This document shows, one piece after another, positions 1-8,077 of a stretch of 33,282 nt of DNA. Source of the stretch: Sulfurimonas sp. Its GTDB lineage: Bacteria > Campylobacterota > Campylobacteria > Campylobacterales > Sulfurimonadaceae. Position 1 is the first letter of the stretch; each line of letters starts with the position of its first letter. The position numbers were made by a program, and so were the translations under genes. The notes beneath the pieces were generated by a model. That model searched no databases. It was not told the DNA's origin and saw nothing but the letters and a program-made list of their open reading frames with translations. The stretch spans positions 1 to 33,282 of the forward strand of contig VMSZ01000053.1 in NCBI GenBank assembly GCA_013791885.1. Direction: 5' to 3'.

Positions 1-102
1 GTTGAAGAAGGTCATAACATCAACTTCTCATATAACTACCAAGGAGAAGGTTCGACATTTAAAAACCATGTACTTTCTGCGAAGTATGTGTTTAGCTTCT
101 AA
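1..102 (+). CDS. C-terminal end of an outer-membrane beta-barrel protein (partial)
   Basis: An open frame runs in from the window edge and stops with TAA at 100-102, giving 33 residues. The last residues are YVFSF, with alternating hydrophobic/aromatic positions and a terminal phenylalanine. That is the classic C-terminal signature read by the BAM complex for outer-membrane beta-barrels. The preceding residues (NINFSYNYQGEGS) look like a barrel strand-turn-strand. The family cannot be told from so little; an autotransporter or porin-like protein are both possible. The rest of the gene lies upstream of the window. Confidence 0.6.
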   Translation, partial: VEEGHNINFSYNYQGEGSTFKNHVLSAKYVFSF

Positions 103-114
103 AAATATTTCTAC

Positions 115-1011
115 ATGCCATGGCATGTGGAAATGCTTTATGAGAAAATGTTAACGCTTTTATTGAAACAAACTCTCTGTTCTTCTGTGTTGGGTGTTTT
201 CTTTTTGAATGGATGTACTCATATTCCCACATTGGATGAACGAAAATCTACAGTTTTAAATCTTTCCTTTGACAAAGCTGCAATACAGGCAGAGTTACAA
301 ACTTCCTCTTTCACTCTCTTCAGTATACAAAAACTCTCAAACTCTTGCGAAAACAAAGATATGAAAGTATACATAGAAGGTGATGGCCTCTCGTGGATTA
401 CCAAACGCCGAATATCTGATGATCCCACTCCGCTATATCCTGTGGGACTCTCACTTATGCTTAGTGATGAGAGCAGTTGTAAAGTTTACATTGCCAGACC
501 TTGTCAGTACGTAAAACAGAGCATCTGTGAAAATAAATACTGGACTTCACACAGATTCAACACTAAGATTATCCAAAGCTTTGATGAAGCCTTGGATAAT
601 CTTAAAAAAAATCATAAAAACAGTACCTTCACTCTTGTAGGTTACTCAGGCGGTGCAGCTGTAGCGGCATTAACAGCTGTAAACAGAGAAGATATCAGTA
701 AACTTATAACAGTTGCAGGTAATTTAGATACGAATGAATGGACAGAATTACATCATATTATGCCACTTGAAGGTTCACTTAATCCTGCTGACTTCACAAG
801 AGTGCTGCAAAATATACCCCAGTATCATCTCATAGGAGAGAACGATACCATAGTTCCTAAAGAGATATTTTTTTCTTACTTCAATAAGTTTGAAAACAAA
901 AACAATGTAAAATACTTCACTTACGATGCAACACACAGCTGTTGCTGGGGTGAAATATATAAAGAATTTTTAAAAGGTGCAAAAACAGATGAGTCAACAA
1001 AAAACAGATAA
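115..1011 (+). CDS. Alpha/beta-hydrolase-like lipoprotein
   Basis: Predicted serine hydrolase of the alpha/beta fold, probably anchored in the cell envelope. Numbered from the ATG at 115, it has a hydrophobic segment at about 13-32 ending in the lipobox LNGC (C34), a nucleophile elbow GYSGG (S178), a candidate acid in GENDTIVP (D244) and a candidate histidine in ATHSCCW (H274). These are in the right order for a Ser-Asp-His triad. The ATG at 115 is the outermost start. The in-frame ATG at 148 gives a neater 22-residue lipoprotein signal and is preceded by GAGAAA, so it may be the true start. The 3' end overlaps the next gene, which suggests translational coupling. Substrate unknown; an esterase, lipase or peptidase are all possible. 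Confidence 0.65.
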   Translation: MPWHVEMLYEKMLTLLLKQTLCSSVLGVFFLNGCTHIPTLDERKSTVLNLSFDKAAIQAELQTSSFTLFSIQKLSNSCENKDMKVYIEGDGLSWITKRRISDDPTPLYPVGLSLMLSDESSCKVYIARPCQYVKQSICENKYWTSHRFNTKIIQSFDEALDNLKKNHKNSTFTLVGYSGGAAVAALTAVNREDISKLITVAGNLDTNEWTELHHIMPLEGSLNPADFTRVLQNIPQYHLIGENDTIVPKEIFFSYFNKFENKNNVKYFTYDATHSCCWGEIYKEFLKGAKTDESTKNR

Positions 1012-2437
1012 ACCAAAAGAGCAAAATATAAACTTTACCTACTCTGCAAATATTGTAGAATTTTTAAAACAGATAAAATCCACAATCGTTATGACCACAT
1101 ACCAAAGCGGCAAAATAATGCTTATGGGACAACACAACAATCAGTTTGACATACGCTACAAAGAGTTTGCAAGACCTATGGGAATGTACGCAAAAGGCGG
1201 TAAAATATGGGCAGGTTTAGGTCACGGAATCTACCAGTTTGCAAACTACAGTGGAGTTACATCTAAGCTAGAAGATGGAAAAACTTATGACGCATGCTAC
1301 CTCCCTCAAAATATTCACTTTACAGCAGATGTTGATATACATGAGATGGAATATACTAAAGATGAACTCTATTTCATAAACACAAAGTTTTCGTGCTTGT
1401 GTATTAAAGAACCAAACAGCAGTTTCAAGCCTATTTGGAAACCGCCTTTTATATCTCTGCTTCAGCCCATAGATAAGTGCCATTTGAATGGTTTTTGTAC
1501 CAGAGACGGTGAACCCCGTTATGTAACAGCCTTAGGACAGACAGATGAACCACTGGGCTGGAGAGCCAATAAAGCTAATGGCGGTATTCTTATGGATATT
1601 ACCACAAACAAAATATTGGCCAAAGGTTTAAGTATGCCGCACTCTCCAAGATGGCATCAGGAGAAACTTTGGCTTCTTGAATCAGGCAAAGGCGCTCTTT
1701 CCTACTATGACTTTAAAAAGAAAAAAGTTATAGAAGTAACAAAACTTCCCGGATTTACCCGAGGGCTTACAATGGTGGGAGACTTTGCGTTTATAGGCCT
1801 TTCAAAAGTAAGAGAGAGTGCAACATTCAGCGGACTAGAGATTACGAAACTGCCTAAAAGAGTGAGTGGTGTCTGGGTTGTAAATATTAAAACAGGGAAG
1901 ATTGTCTCCTTTATTGAGTTTACTTCCGGAATAGATGAAGTGTTTGCAGTTGCTGTACTTCCACATGCCAAGATGGAGATGTTCGACTTTGATAGTGAGT
2001 ATTCAAAAGGAAACTATCTCATAGCATCCGAAGATATAGAACAAGTTAAAATGCCAGAGACAAAGCTAGAGAGAGCTGCACCTCTCTTTGAAAAAGGAAA
2101 TGACCTTTTTAATGAAAATAAAAAAGAAGAAGCTATAGAAGAATTTAAAAAAGCGCTTGCCATTCAGAGTGACTATTTGCCTGCCACATTTAACATGGCA
2201 GTTGCCCTTGGTGATTTAGGAAGATTTGATGAAGCATTGGCAATACTCAAAGATGTAATGGACAAAGATGCCTCCATACTTGAAACATACGATTCTCTAG
2301 GCTATCTTTACTATAAAAAAGGTGATTTTAAAGCAGCACGAGAAGAGTACAAAAAAATCTTAGAGCTTGATCCAAAAAATGCAAAAGCTAAAAACTCTCT
2401 TGATATATTGAGAAAAGAACAAAATGCCAAGTCTTAA
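989..2437 (+). CDS. TIGR03032-family protein with C-terminal TPR repeats
   Basis: The first 340 or so residues match what I know of the TIGR03032 family: an opening block of the type FTYSANIVEFL, then TYQSGKIMLMG, the phrases ALGQTDEPLGWR and MPHSPRWH, and a repeated beta-propeller-like pattern. The last 110 residues or so form TPR repeats (for example EALAILKDVMDKDASILETYDSLGY-type helices). No signal peptide is visible, so it is probably cytoplasmic. The family's biochemical role is not established to my knowledge. An in-frame GTG at 977 is possible, but AAAAGG at 971-976 sits directly against it and is better spaced for the ATG at 989. The gene overlaps the hydrolase upstream and the GNAT-like gene downstream, so the three probably form one operon. 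Confidence 0.72.
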   Translation: MSQQKTDKPKEQNINFTYSANIVEFLKQIKSTIVMTTYQSGKIMLMGQHNNQFDIRYKEFARPMGMYAKGGKIWAGLGHGIYQFANYSGVTSKLEDGKTYDACYLPQNIHFTADVDIHEMEYTKDELYFINTKFSCLCIKEPNSSFKPIWKPPFISLLQPIDKCHLNGFCTRDGEPRYVTALGQTDEPLGWRANKANGGILMDITTNKILAKGLSMPHSPRWHQEKLWLLESGKGALSYYDFKKKKVIEVTKLPGFTRGLTMVGDFAFIGLSKVRESATFSGLEITKLPKRVSGVWVVNIKTGKIVSFIEFTSGIDEVFAVAVLPHAKMEMFDFDSEYSKGNYLIASEDIEQVKMPETKLERAAPLFEKGNDLFNENKKEEAIEEFKKALAIQSDYLPATFNMAVALGDLGRFDEALAILKDVMDKDASILETYDSLGYLYYKKGDFKAAREEYKKILELDPKNAKAKNSLDILRKEQNAKS

Positions 2438-2924
2438 CCTCAAGTTTGTTTATGGAACACTCTCACCAACAGAAAAAGAGAGTGTCATACATATGTGGAC
2501 AACTGCCCGTGTAGTACCCCTGCAAGAAGCCATAAAAAGAGTAGAACAGGTATCGTCTTTGATACTCTATAACGATGAGATAGTGGGTGTAAGTACTGTA
2601 TATACAGATGATTTATCCAAAGTCGGTGACACATACTTTTTTTCCAGAATGTTTATCAAAGAAGCTTACAGAGGAAGCAATACTCTTAGAGCTAAAGTTT
2701 TACAACTAAATTTTCATGAATTAAAAAAAAGATATGAGCAACAAACAAATGGTTTAGTTTTGGAACTTGAAAATATAAAACTCGCCCGCCTTGGAGAAAA
2801 CACTAACTATATGCAAAAAAGAGGCTATACATACTATGGAAAAAGCCAGCGGGGATTGCAACTATGGTATGTTAGATTTGATGAACCTAAGGGTATTTTT
2901 AAGATGGACAATATTACCGAGTAA
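2424..2924 (+). CDS. GNAT-like hypothetical protein
   Basis: A 166-residue protein whose middle reads like a GNAT acyltransferase core: a beta strand LILYNDEIVGVSTVY, then FFSRMFIKEAYRGSN, where the strand and the R-G pair resemble the acetyl-CoA binding beta4-alpha3 turn, followed by a helix. The full Q/RxxGxG/A signature is not intact (YRGSNTLRAK), so catalysis is uncertain. It starts inside the 3' end of the TIGR03032-TPR gene (14-base overlap), so the two are probably co-translated. A modifying role on the product or partner of the upstream genes is a guess. No signal peptide or membrane helix is present. Confidence 0.5.
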   Translation: MPSLNLKFVYGTLSPTEKESVIHMWTTARVVPLQEAIKRVEQVSSLILYNDEIVGVSTVYTDDLSKVGDTYFFSRMFIKEAYRGSNTLRAKVLQLNFHELKKRYEQQTNGLVLELENIKLARLGENTNYMQKRGYTYYGKSQRGLQLWYVRFDEPKGIFKMDNITE

Positions 2925-3069
2925 ACCCATCAAATATATTCAAAGTTTCAGGACTTTCTAAAGTTCACACTTATTTTTGATGAGAAAAGTTCCTTTTTAG
3001 AAAAATTTAAAATAGCTAATTGGGTCACTCCAAACACATAAAATTATTGTACTGACATGGAGAAATATA

Positions 3070-3678
3070 ATGATACAGCAAACTTTTAAAATACTTGTTG
3101 CAAGTATGCTTGTGATAACTTTAGCTAATGCAACGTCGGCACTTGTATTGAAAAACTCAAATGTTCGTGAAGAGCCCTCACTTACAAGCTCAAAAGTGGC
3201 CTACGTTAAACAAGGTGATAAAGTTGAAATCCTGCAGCATGTAACAGATGCAGATAAAAGAGTCTGGTATAAAACAGACAAAGGATATATTCTTGGAAGA
3301 CTTTTATCTGTAGAGAAGCATAGTGCAGCTACAAATAAAAAAGTTGTTTTTTTAAATGCTGCTCAAGTAAAAGAACTTTTGGTAGATAAAACCAGGATAG
3401 GAGTTACAAGAAATTCTAAAAATGGTATCTTTTATAGAAGTATATTTAAAAAAGACGGCAGAGTTATCGCATCTTTGCACCAAAAAAATGGGCTTAAAAT
3501 AAAAGATGTTCCAGTTGGAAAATGGATTATAAATAATGACGGAACATTTTGCATACTAAGAGGTAATAAAAAAACAAATACAAGTTGTAGAAGAGTTTTA
3601 AATAAAGGCAATTATTATGCTTCAGTTCTTACTTCTGATAATAAAGTGTGGGAAAAGTTTGTTATAGCAGATAAATAA
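3070..3678 (+). CDS. Secreted bacterial SH3-domain protein
   Basis: A 202-residue exported protein. Residues 1-22 or so form a signal peptide (MIQQTFKILVASMLVITLANA, then TSA). Residues 23-85 or so match a bacterial SH3 (SH3_3) domain, with the typical opening LNVREEPS-like (SNVREEPSLTSSKVAYVKQGDKVEIL) and the W-Y-K-T-D-K-GYILGRL ending. SH3_3 domains usually bind peptidoglycan or envelope partners. Residues 100-202 or so form a second domain I do not recognise, rich in beta-type residues and with two cysteines near CILRGNKKTNTSCRR that could pair. The start is supported by GGAG about eight bases before the ATG. It stands alone: gaps of about 145 bases upstream and 136 bases downstream. Confidence 0.7.
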   Translation: MIQQTFKILVASMLVITLANATSALVLKNSNVREEPSLTSSKVAYVKQGDKVEILQHVTDADKRVWYKTDKGYILGRLLSVEKHSAATNKKVVFLNAAQVKELLVDKTRIGVTRNSKNGIFYRSIFKKDGRVIASLHQKNGLKIKDVPVGKWIINNDGTFCILRGNKKTNTSCRRVLNKGNYYASVLTSDNKVWEKFVIADK

Positions 3679-3692
3679 GAAAAAGATGATGT

Positions 3693-3716
3693 CACAAGCA
3701 TGCGTACATGCTCGTG
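3693..3716. repeat. Inverted repeat in the gap before the biosynthetic cluster
   Basis: CACAAGCATG (3693-3702) and CATGCTCGTG (3707-3716) can pair as a 10-base stem with one mismatch around a CGTA loop. No U-run follows, so it is not a typical intrinsic terminator for the SH3 gene. It could be an operator or a transcript-end structure. Confidence 0.45.
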
Positions 3717-3814
3717 TAGTAAGGGCTGATGAACTCAAGGTAATTTTTAGACTGACATATGATAAAAACACAATTTATTTTTTAACTATTGAAGAACTAT
3801 TTTAAAGGTTGCAA

Positions 3815-4816
3815 GTGCAAAAAAATACAATAAAAAATCTTCTCAGACTCAATGACGAACCTTATACTTATGTAGATGAGATGACTTCTCACAATATCTT
3901 AATTGATAATTGCAATGAGTTTATGGAAACTCTTGTAAAGTTTTATAATGAATGGAGCGATTTCGAAACTGATATAAAACTACCGCTTAAACAAGTCTTT
4001 GTGAACAATAATGACATAGCTGGAGATTACAGACTAATGCCATGTTCGATTGAAAGTATGCATTTGAAATTTGTTAAAATCATAGGGACAAATGAAGAAC
4101 AAAGAAAAGTAAAAGATAAAATCAGTGTTGGCAAGGCACTTTTGATTGATTATTTTGATAATTACGCGTATGCTGTCTTTGATGTTTGTGCTTTCTCATC
4201 GTTTAGAACAGCTGCTATATCTGTACTTGCACTGCATTGTTCAAATATTTCTCTAGAAAAGGTTGGTATTATTGGCACTGGACGGATTGGCTTTTACACA
4301 GCATTTATTCTTTATAAGTGGCATAACATCAAGTCGTTTACTGTTTGCGATACAAATGAAAAAAATTATCAAAATTTTGTAGCCCTCTGTAAACATTATA
4401 TGCCTGATGTAACCATAGAACATAAACAAAAAGAATCACTTTTAAATAATTCAGAAGCAGTTTTTCTTGCAACAACTGCTTCTGAATCTTTGTTAAATGT
4501 CTCCAACAGCAAACACATAAGATTTATTTCAAGTGTCGGGGCAGACGCTGATAATCTAAGTGAAATAGATGCTTCACTATTGAATAGTCATAGACTTATT
4601 ACTGATTCTTTTCAATCAACATGTTTAGGTGATATGAAAAAATGGAACCTTAATACAAGAAGCGATACTATCCCTACAGAACTAAAACATTTTATACTTG
4701 AAAAATATCAAGAAAATTTAAAAGTGTTATTTATCTCTACTGGCATAGCAGTGCAAGATGCTCTTATATGTAAATTTATTTATGACAAAATGAATGCGGT
4801 TGATCACAATATTTAG
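3815..4816 (+). CDS. Ornithine cyclodeaminase / mu-crystallin family oxidoreductase
   Basis: NAD(P)-dependent enzyme of the OCD/mu-crystallin family, whose members include ornithine cyclodeaminase, alanine dehydrogenase (Archaeoglobus type), ketimine reductases and SbnB. The Rossmann dinucleotide motif GIIGTGRIG lies at about 151-159. Before it are MHLKFVKIIG, which matches the family's substrate-lysine region, and SSFRTAAISVLAL, which matches the conserved RTAA helix. Length (333 aa) is normal. The start is taken as GTG at 3815 because AAAGG at 3804-3808 is six bases upstream; a TTG at 3809 touches the ribosome site. It leads a four-gene + strand cluster with two ATP-grasp ligases and a BKACE, so it probably makes or reduces an unusual amino or imino acid for them. 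The exact reaction is unknown. Confidence 0.78.
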   Translation: MQKNTIKNLLRLNDEPYTYVDEMTSHNILIDNCNEFMETLVKFYNEWSDFETDIKLPLKQVFVNNNDIAGDYRLMPCSIESMHLKFVKIIGTNEEQRKVKDKISVGKALLIDYFDNYAYAVFDVCAFSSFRTAAISVLALHCSNISLEKVGIIGTGRIGFYTAFILYKWHNIKSFTVCDTNEKNYQNFVALCKHYMPDVTIEHKQKESLLNNSEAVFLATTASESLLNVSNSKHIRFISSVGADADNLSEIDASLLNSHRLITDSFQSTCLGDMKKWNLNTRSDTIPTELKHFILEKYQENLKVLFISTGIAVQDALICKFIYDKMNAVDHNI

Positions 4817-4876
4817 ATTAGATGAGGAACTTTAAAGTTATAGTAAAAGTCGATCTAACAATCAAAGGAAATAAAA

Positions 4877-6667
4877 ATGCGAATCACGACCAAACTCTTC
4901 CATGGTCCCAATATATATGCGAATGTTCCCATAGTTTTGATTACGATAAAAGTGCTTTCTGCACAACCTGAAGTTCTTATTGAGACTTGTAAAGAGATAG
5001 AAAAGTTATTGCCAAACTATGTCGATGAAAACATCTCTAAAATTCTTACACCTTATACACACTTTGGTATGTTGATGTCTAATTTTGCCTTCAATCTTAT
5101 AAATAAAAATAAAGGACTTCTAACTTCGTATGGGGCTAAAGAGAGTAGTGATGCCATTTTAAGTTGGGTAGAGTTCGACACACCCGAAGTAACTTTAAAA
5201 GCTATTGAACTTTTTTTCAATATTTTTCTACCATTGTTGCAAAAAAAACAACTATCAAGTGCCGCAATAGATCAGGCAATTGTCAACTACGCAGAGTTTG
5301 CTAAAAAATATAGTAACTACGATTACGAATTATTGTCAGGATCAAAATCTTTAGATATCCCATCGTTTAAATTCATGACAAATTCTCTTTATAGACAATA
5401 TGGATGGGGAAAAAACAGTCGAGTGTTTAGAGGCAGTTCGCCTATGGAAGACAGCTATCACGGAGTTTTTGTTTCTATGGATAAAGTGGCTAGTAAAGAG
5501 CTCCTCAAAAGCATCGGAATGCCTGTTGTCAAAGATGTCGTTATTCAGTCCAGAGAACAATTACAAAAAGCGGCGGAGACGATAGGCTATCCCTGTGTTG
5601 TTAAGCCCATACGAGGAGCCCAAGCAATAGGTATTAGTGTCAATATACTATCTTTTGATGAACTTCAAAATGCATTTGACCACGCAAAACAATCCTCATT
5701 CGGAAACAACCCAATTATGATTGAAGAAAATATAAATGGATATGCTCATAGAATACATGTAGTACGAGGGAAATTTTTTGTTTCCATAAAAAAAATGCCT
5801 CCTATTCTCATTGGTAATGGTATATCAACGATACAAAGCTTAATCGAAGAGATCAATATACAGCGGATGGATGTACGAAAAAACCCAGATTCTTTAAAGC
5901 AGATACAAATCAATGATGAGCTAATCGTGTATCTCAAGAAGTTTCATTTAACACTTCAAAGTATCTTATCAGATAATCAAGAATTTCAACTAAGTACAAC
6001 ATTTACATATGGAGTACATGGAGCTTCAATAGAAAACACAACAAATATTACACATCCAGACATTATACATATGGCAGAGGCTATCGCAAAAGTCACACAT
6101 ATTGATATGTTGGCTATCGACTATATTACAAGTGACATCAGTAAGTCTTTTCATGAGATAAAAAGTGCGATCTGTGAATATAACCATACACCAGGTTTGG
6201 GGTCATTAAAGGTATTAGGTGCTTCTTTATATACTCCACTCGAAGTTGCTAGAACTTTTATAGGAGACGAGGTAGGAAGAATTCCCATATTTTTGGTGCT
6301 TGTTGAAAATTCTCATTTGGGAAAAATAGATACTTGGTTTATAAATAATATAAAAGAGAGTAGTGTTGGGTATATGTGTGGTGACAAAGTAGCTGTTGGA
6401 AGGTTTGTTTTGAATACGTACGAATCACAAGGGTGGGATAGTGCAAAGATGTTACTGCGTCAAAAAACGACAGACAAGGTCTTTTTAATTTGTGACAAAG
6501 AAGAAGTTTTGGAAAAAGGGCTTCCCGTAGATAGCTTCGATACAATATTTTATGATCAGATTACAGATGATTGGCTGGTAGTTCTTGACAATGCTACAGC
6601 AAGATTGCAAAAGTATAGTCAACTGGATGTACTTTTTGAACTTCTAGAAAAAGAATTGTCTAATTAA
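4877..6667 (+). CDS. Cyanophycin-synthetase-like ATP-grasp ligase, first copy
   Basis: An ATP-grasp amino-acid ligase, 596 aa. Residues 1-170 or so form an N-terminal domain like that of CphA. YGWGKN (about 175) and GVFVSMDKVASKELLKSIGMPV match the CphA entry into the ATP-grasp fold. GYPCVVKPIRGAQAIGI, EENINGYAHRIHVV and IGNGISTIQSLI follow in the family order, and EYN (about 434-436) is the metal-binding E-x-N. From GRIPIF (about 466) the alignment continues into the CphA Mur-ligase region, but the GTNGKTT P-loop is absent and the protein ends about 130 residues later. It therefore should ligate one bond using a single ATP site. AAAGGAAATAAAA precedes the ATG. This is not a full cyanophycin synthetase. 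The substrates are unknown. Confidence 0.8.
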   Translation: MRITTKLFHGPNIYANVPIVLITIKVLSAQPEVLIETCKEIEKLLPNYVDENISKILTPYTHFGMLMSNFAFNLINKNKGLLTSYGAKESSDAILSWVEFDTPEVTLKAIELFFNIFLPLLQKKQLSSAAIDQAIVNYAEFAKKYSNYDYELLSGSKSLDIPSFKFMTNSLYRQYGWGKNSRVFRGSSPMEDSYHGVFVSMDKVASKELLKSIGMPVVKDVVIQSREQLQKAAETIGYPCVVKPIRGAQAIGISVNILSFDELQNAFDHAKQSSFGNNPIMIEENINGYAHRIHVVRGKFFVSIKKMPPILIGNGISTIQSLIEEINIQRMDVRKNPDSLKQIQINDELIVYLKKFHLTLQSILSDNQEFQLSTTFTYGVHGASIENTTNITHPDIIHMAEAIAKVTHIDMLAIDYITSDISKSFHEIKSAICEYNHTPGLGSLKVLGASLYTPLEVARTFIGDEVGRIPIFLVLVENSHLGKIDTWFINNIKESSVGYMCGDKVAVGRFVLNTYESQGWDSAKMLLRQKTTDKVFLICDKEEVLEKGLPVDSFDTIFYDQITDDWLVVLDNATARLQKYSQLDVLFELLEKELSN

Positions 6668-6712
6668 CTGTGTAGTTTTTTTTCAAAATATATAAAAAAG
6701 GTTTAGTTTAAA

Positions 6713-8068
6713 ATGAATTTTACAATACATAAAGCATTAGCGCAAGATAAAAATGATATTTTGGAAGTTTTAAAACCTTGGAATATGCATCGTATCCCAT
6801 CTCCAGAAGCAGAAGATATTGATTTTTCATGTTTTTTTGTAGCAAAAATGTCTAACAAAATTGTTGGAGTTGCTGGCTTTAAAATACTAGGTAAAGGTAA
6901 GGCAGAAACCAGATTGTTGGCAGTTCTTCCGGACTTACAAGGCACAGGGATTGGGAAAGCACTTCAAGAAACCAGACTTGAAGCCATGTATGAATTAGGT
7001 ATTCAAACTGTTCTTACAGAAGCTGATAGAGATGAAATAATAATTTGGTATAAAAAACATTGCGGCTACAAAGAAATTGGCAAACGAGCAAAATTATCTA
7101 ACCATGGCCTGAGTACTAAGAGCTTTTTTGTTGCACTTGAATTAGACCTTAATCAATATATGAGGAATAAAACAAAAAAGTCTGAATCTATAAGTCATTA
7201 TATTGCATCTCACGATCCGCATCCCCTTTCCCCATATATGCCACTTATTATAAATGTAGCTTTAACCGGAATGATACCCACGAAAATATCAACACCTTTT
7301 GTACCCATTTCTGTTGATGAGATTATTGAAGATGCCATAAATGTTTGTGATGCAGGCGCAAGCATAGTTCATTTGCATGCTAGAGATCGAGAAGGAAAAC
7401 CTAGCAGCGATGCACGTTATTATGAACAAATCATCGCTGGAATAAAGAGTGAAAGACCTCATTTAATCTGTTGTGTTACCACATCCGGAAGAGATGGCAT
7501 ATCTTTTGAGCAAAGAAGTGAGGTTTTACATTTAACTGGCAAGGCAAAACCTGATATGGCAAGTTTAACTTTAGGGTCTCTCAACTTTCTTTCTGGAGCA
7601 AGTATAAATTCTCTTGATACAATACAAAATTTAGCTATGCTCATGAAAGAAAAAAATATTAAGCCTGAGCTTGAAATATTTGATAGCGGTATGATAAATG
7701 TTGCAAAATATCTTGAACGCCACAATATAATAAGCGGCAGTAAATATTTTAATATTTTGCTCGGTAATTTAAATACAGCATCTGCTACAATCAGTGATTT
7801 AGCTCATATATATACATCTTTACCCGAAAATTCTGTTTGGGCAACAGCAGGATTAGGAAGTTTTCAACTCCCTATGAATATGGCTTCTATAATTGCAGGC
7901 GGGCATGTTCGTGTAGGTATAGAAGATAATATTTATTATGATTCAAATAAAAATAATTTTGCAAGCAATAAGTCATTAGTTGATAGAGTAGTAAAAATTG
8001 CGCACGAGCTGGAGAGACCGATAGCTACTCCTTCATATACACGAAACATTCTTAATCTTGATTTATAG
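6713..8068 (+). CDS. GNAT acetyltransferase fused to a beta-keto acid cleavage enzyme (BKACE/DUF849)
   Basis: Two enzymes in one chain of 451 aa. Residues 1-145 or so are a GNAT domain: VGVAGFKILGKGKAETRLLAVLPDLQGTGIGKALQ contains the acetyl-CoA loop Q-G-T-G-I-G-K. After a linker, residues 178-451 are BKACE (DUF849): HLHAR (H220, H222) and GGHVRVGIED (H398, E404) supply the metal ligands and are strongly conserved. GSLNFL and ELEIFDSGM also fit the family. BKACE enzymes use Zn and acetyl-CoA to cleave 3-keto acids (Kce acts on 3-keto-5-aminohexanoate), giving acetoacetate and a CoA ester; the reverse or a related condensation is conceivable. The pairing of an N-acetyltransferase with BKACE suggests both act on the same amino-acid intermediate. 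It lies between the two ATP-grasp genes. Confidence 0.83.
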   Translation: MNFTIHKALAQDKNDILEVLKPWNMHRIPSPEAEDIDFSCFFVAKMSNKIVGVAGFKILGKGKAETRLLAVLPDLQGTGIGKALQETRLEAMYELGIQTVLTEADRDEIIIWYKKHCGYKEIGKRAKLSNHGLSTKSFFVALELDLNQYMRNKTKKSESISHYIASHDPHPLSPYMPLIINVALTGMIPTKISTPFVPISVDEIIEDAINVCDAGASIVHLHARDREGKPSSDARYYEQIIAGIKSERPHLICCVTTSGRDGISFEQRSEVLHLTGKAKPDMASLTLGSLNFLSGASINSLDTIQNLAMLMKEKNIKPELEIFDSGMINVAKYLERHNIISGSKYFNILLGNLNTASATISDLAHIYTSLPENSVWATAGLGSFQLPMNMASIIAGGHVRVGIEDNIYYDSNKNNFASNKSLVDRVVKIAHELERPIATPSYTRNILNLDL

Positions 8069-8077
8069 GAGATGCTC

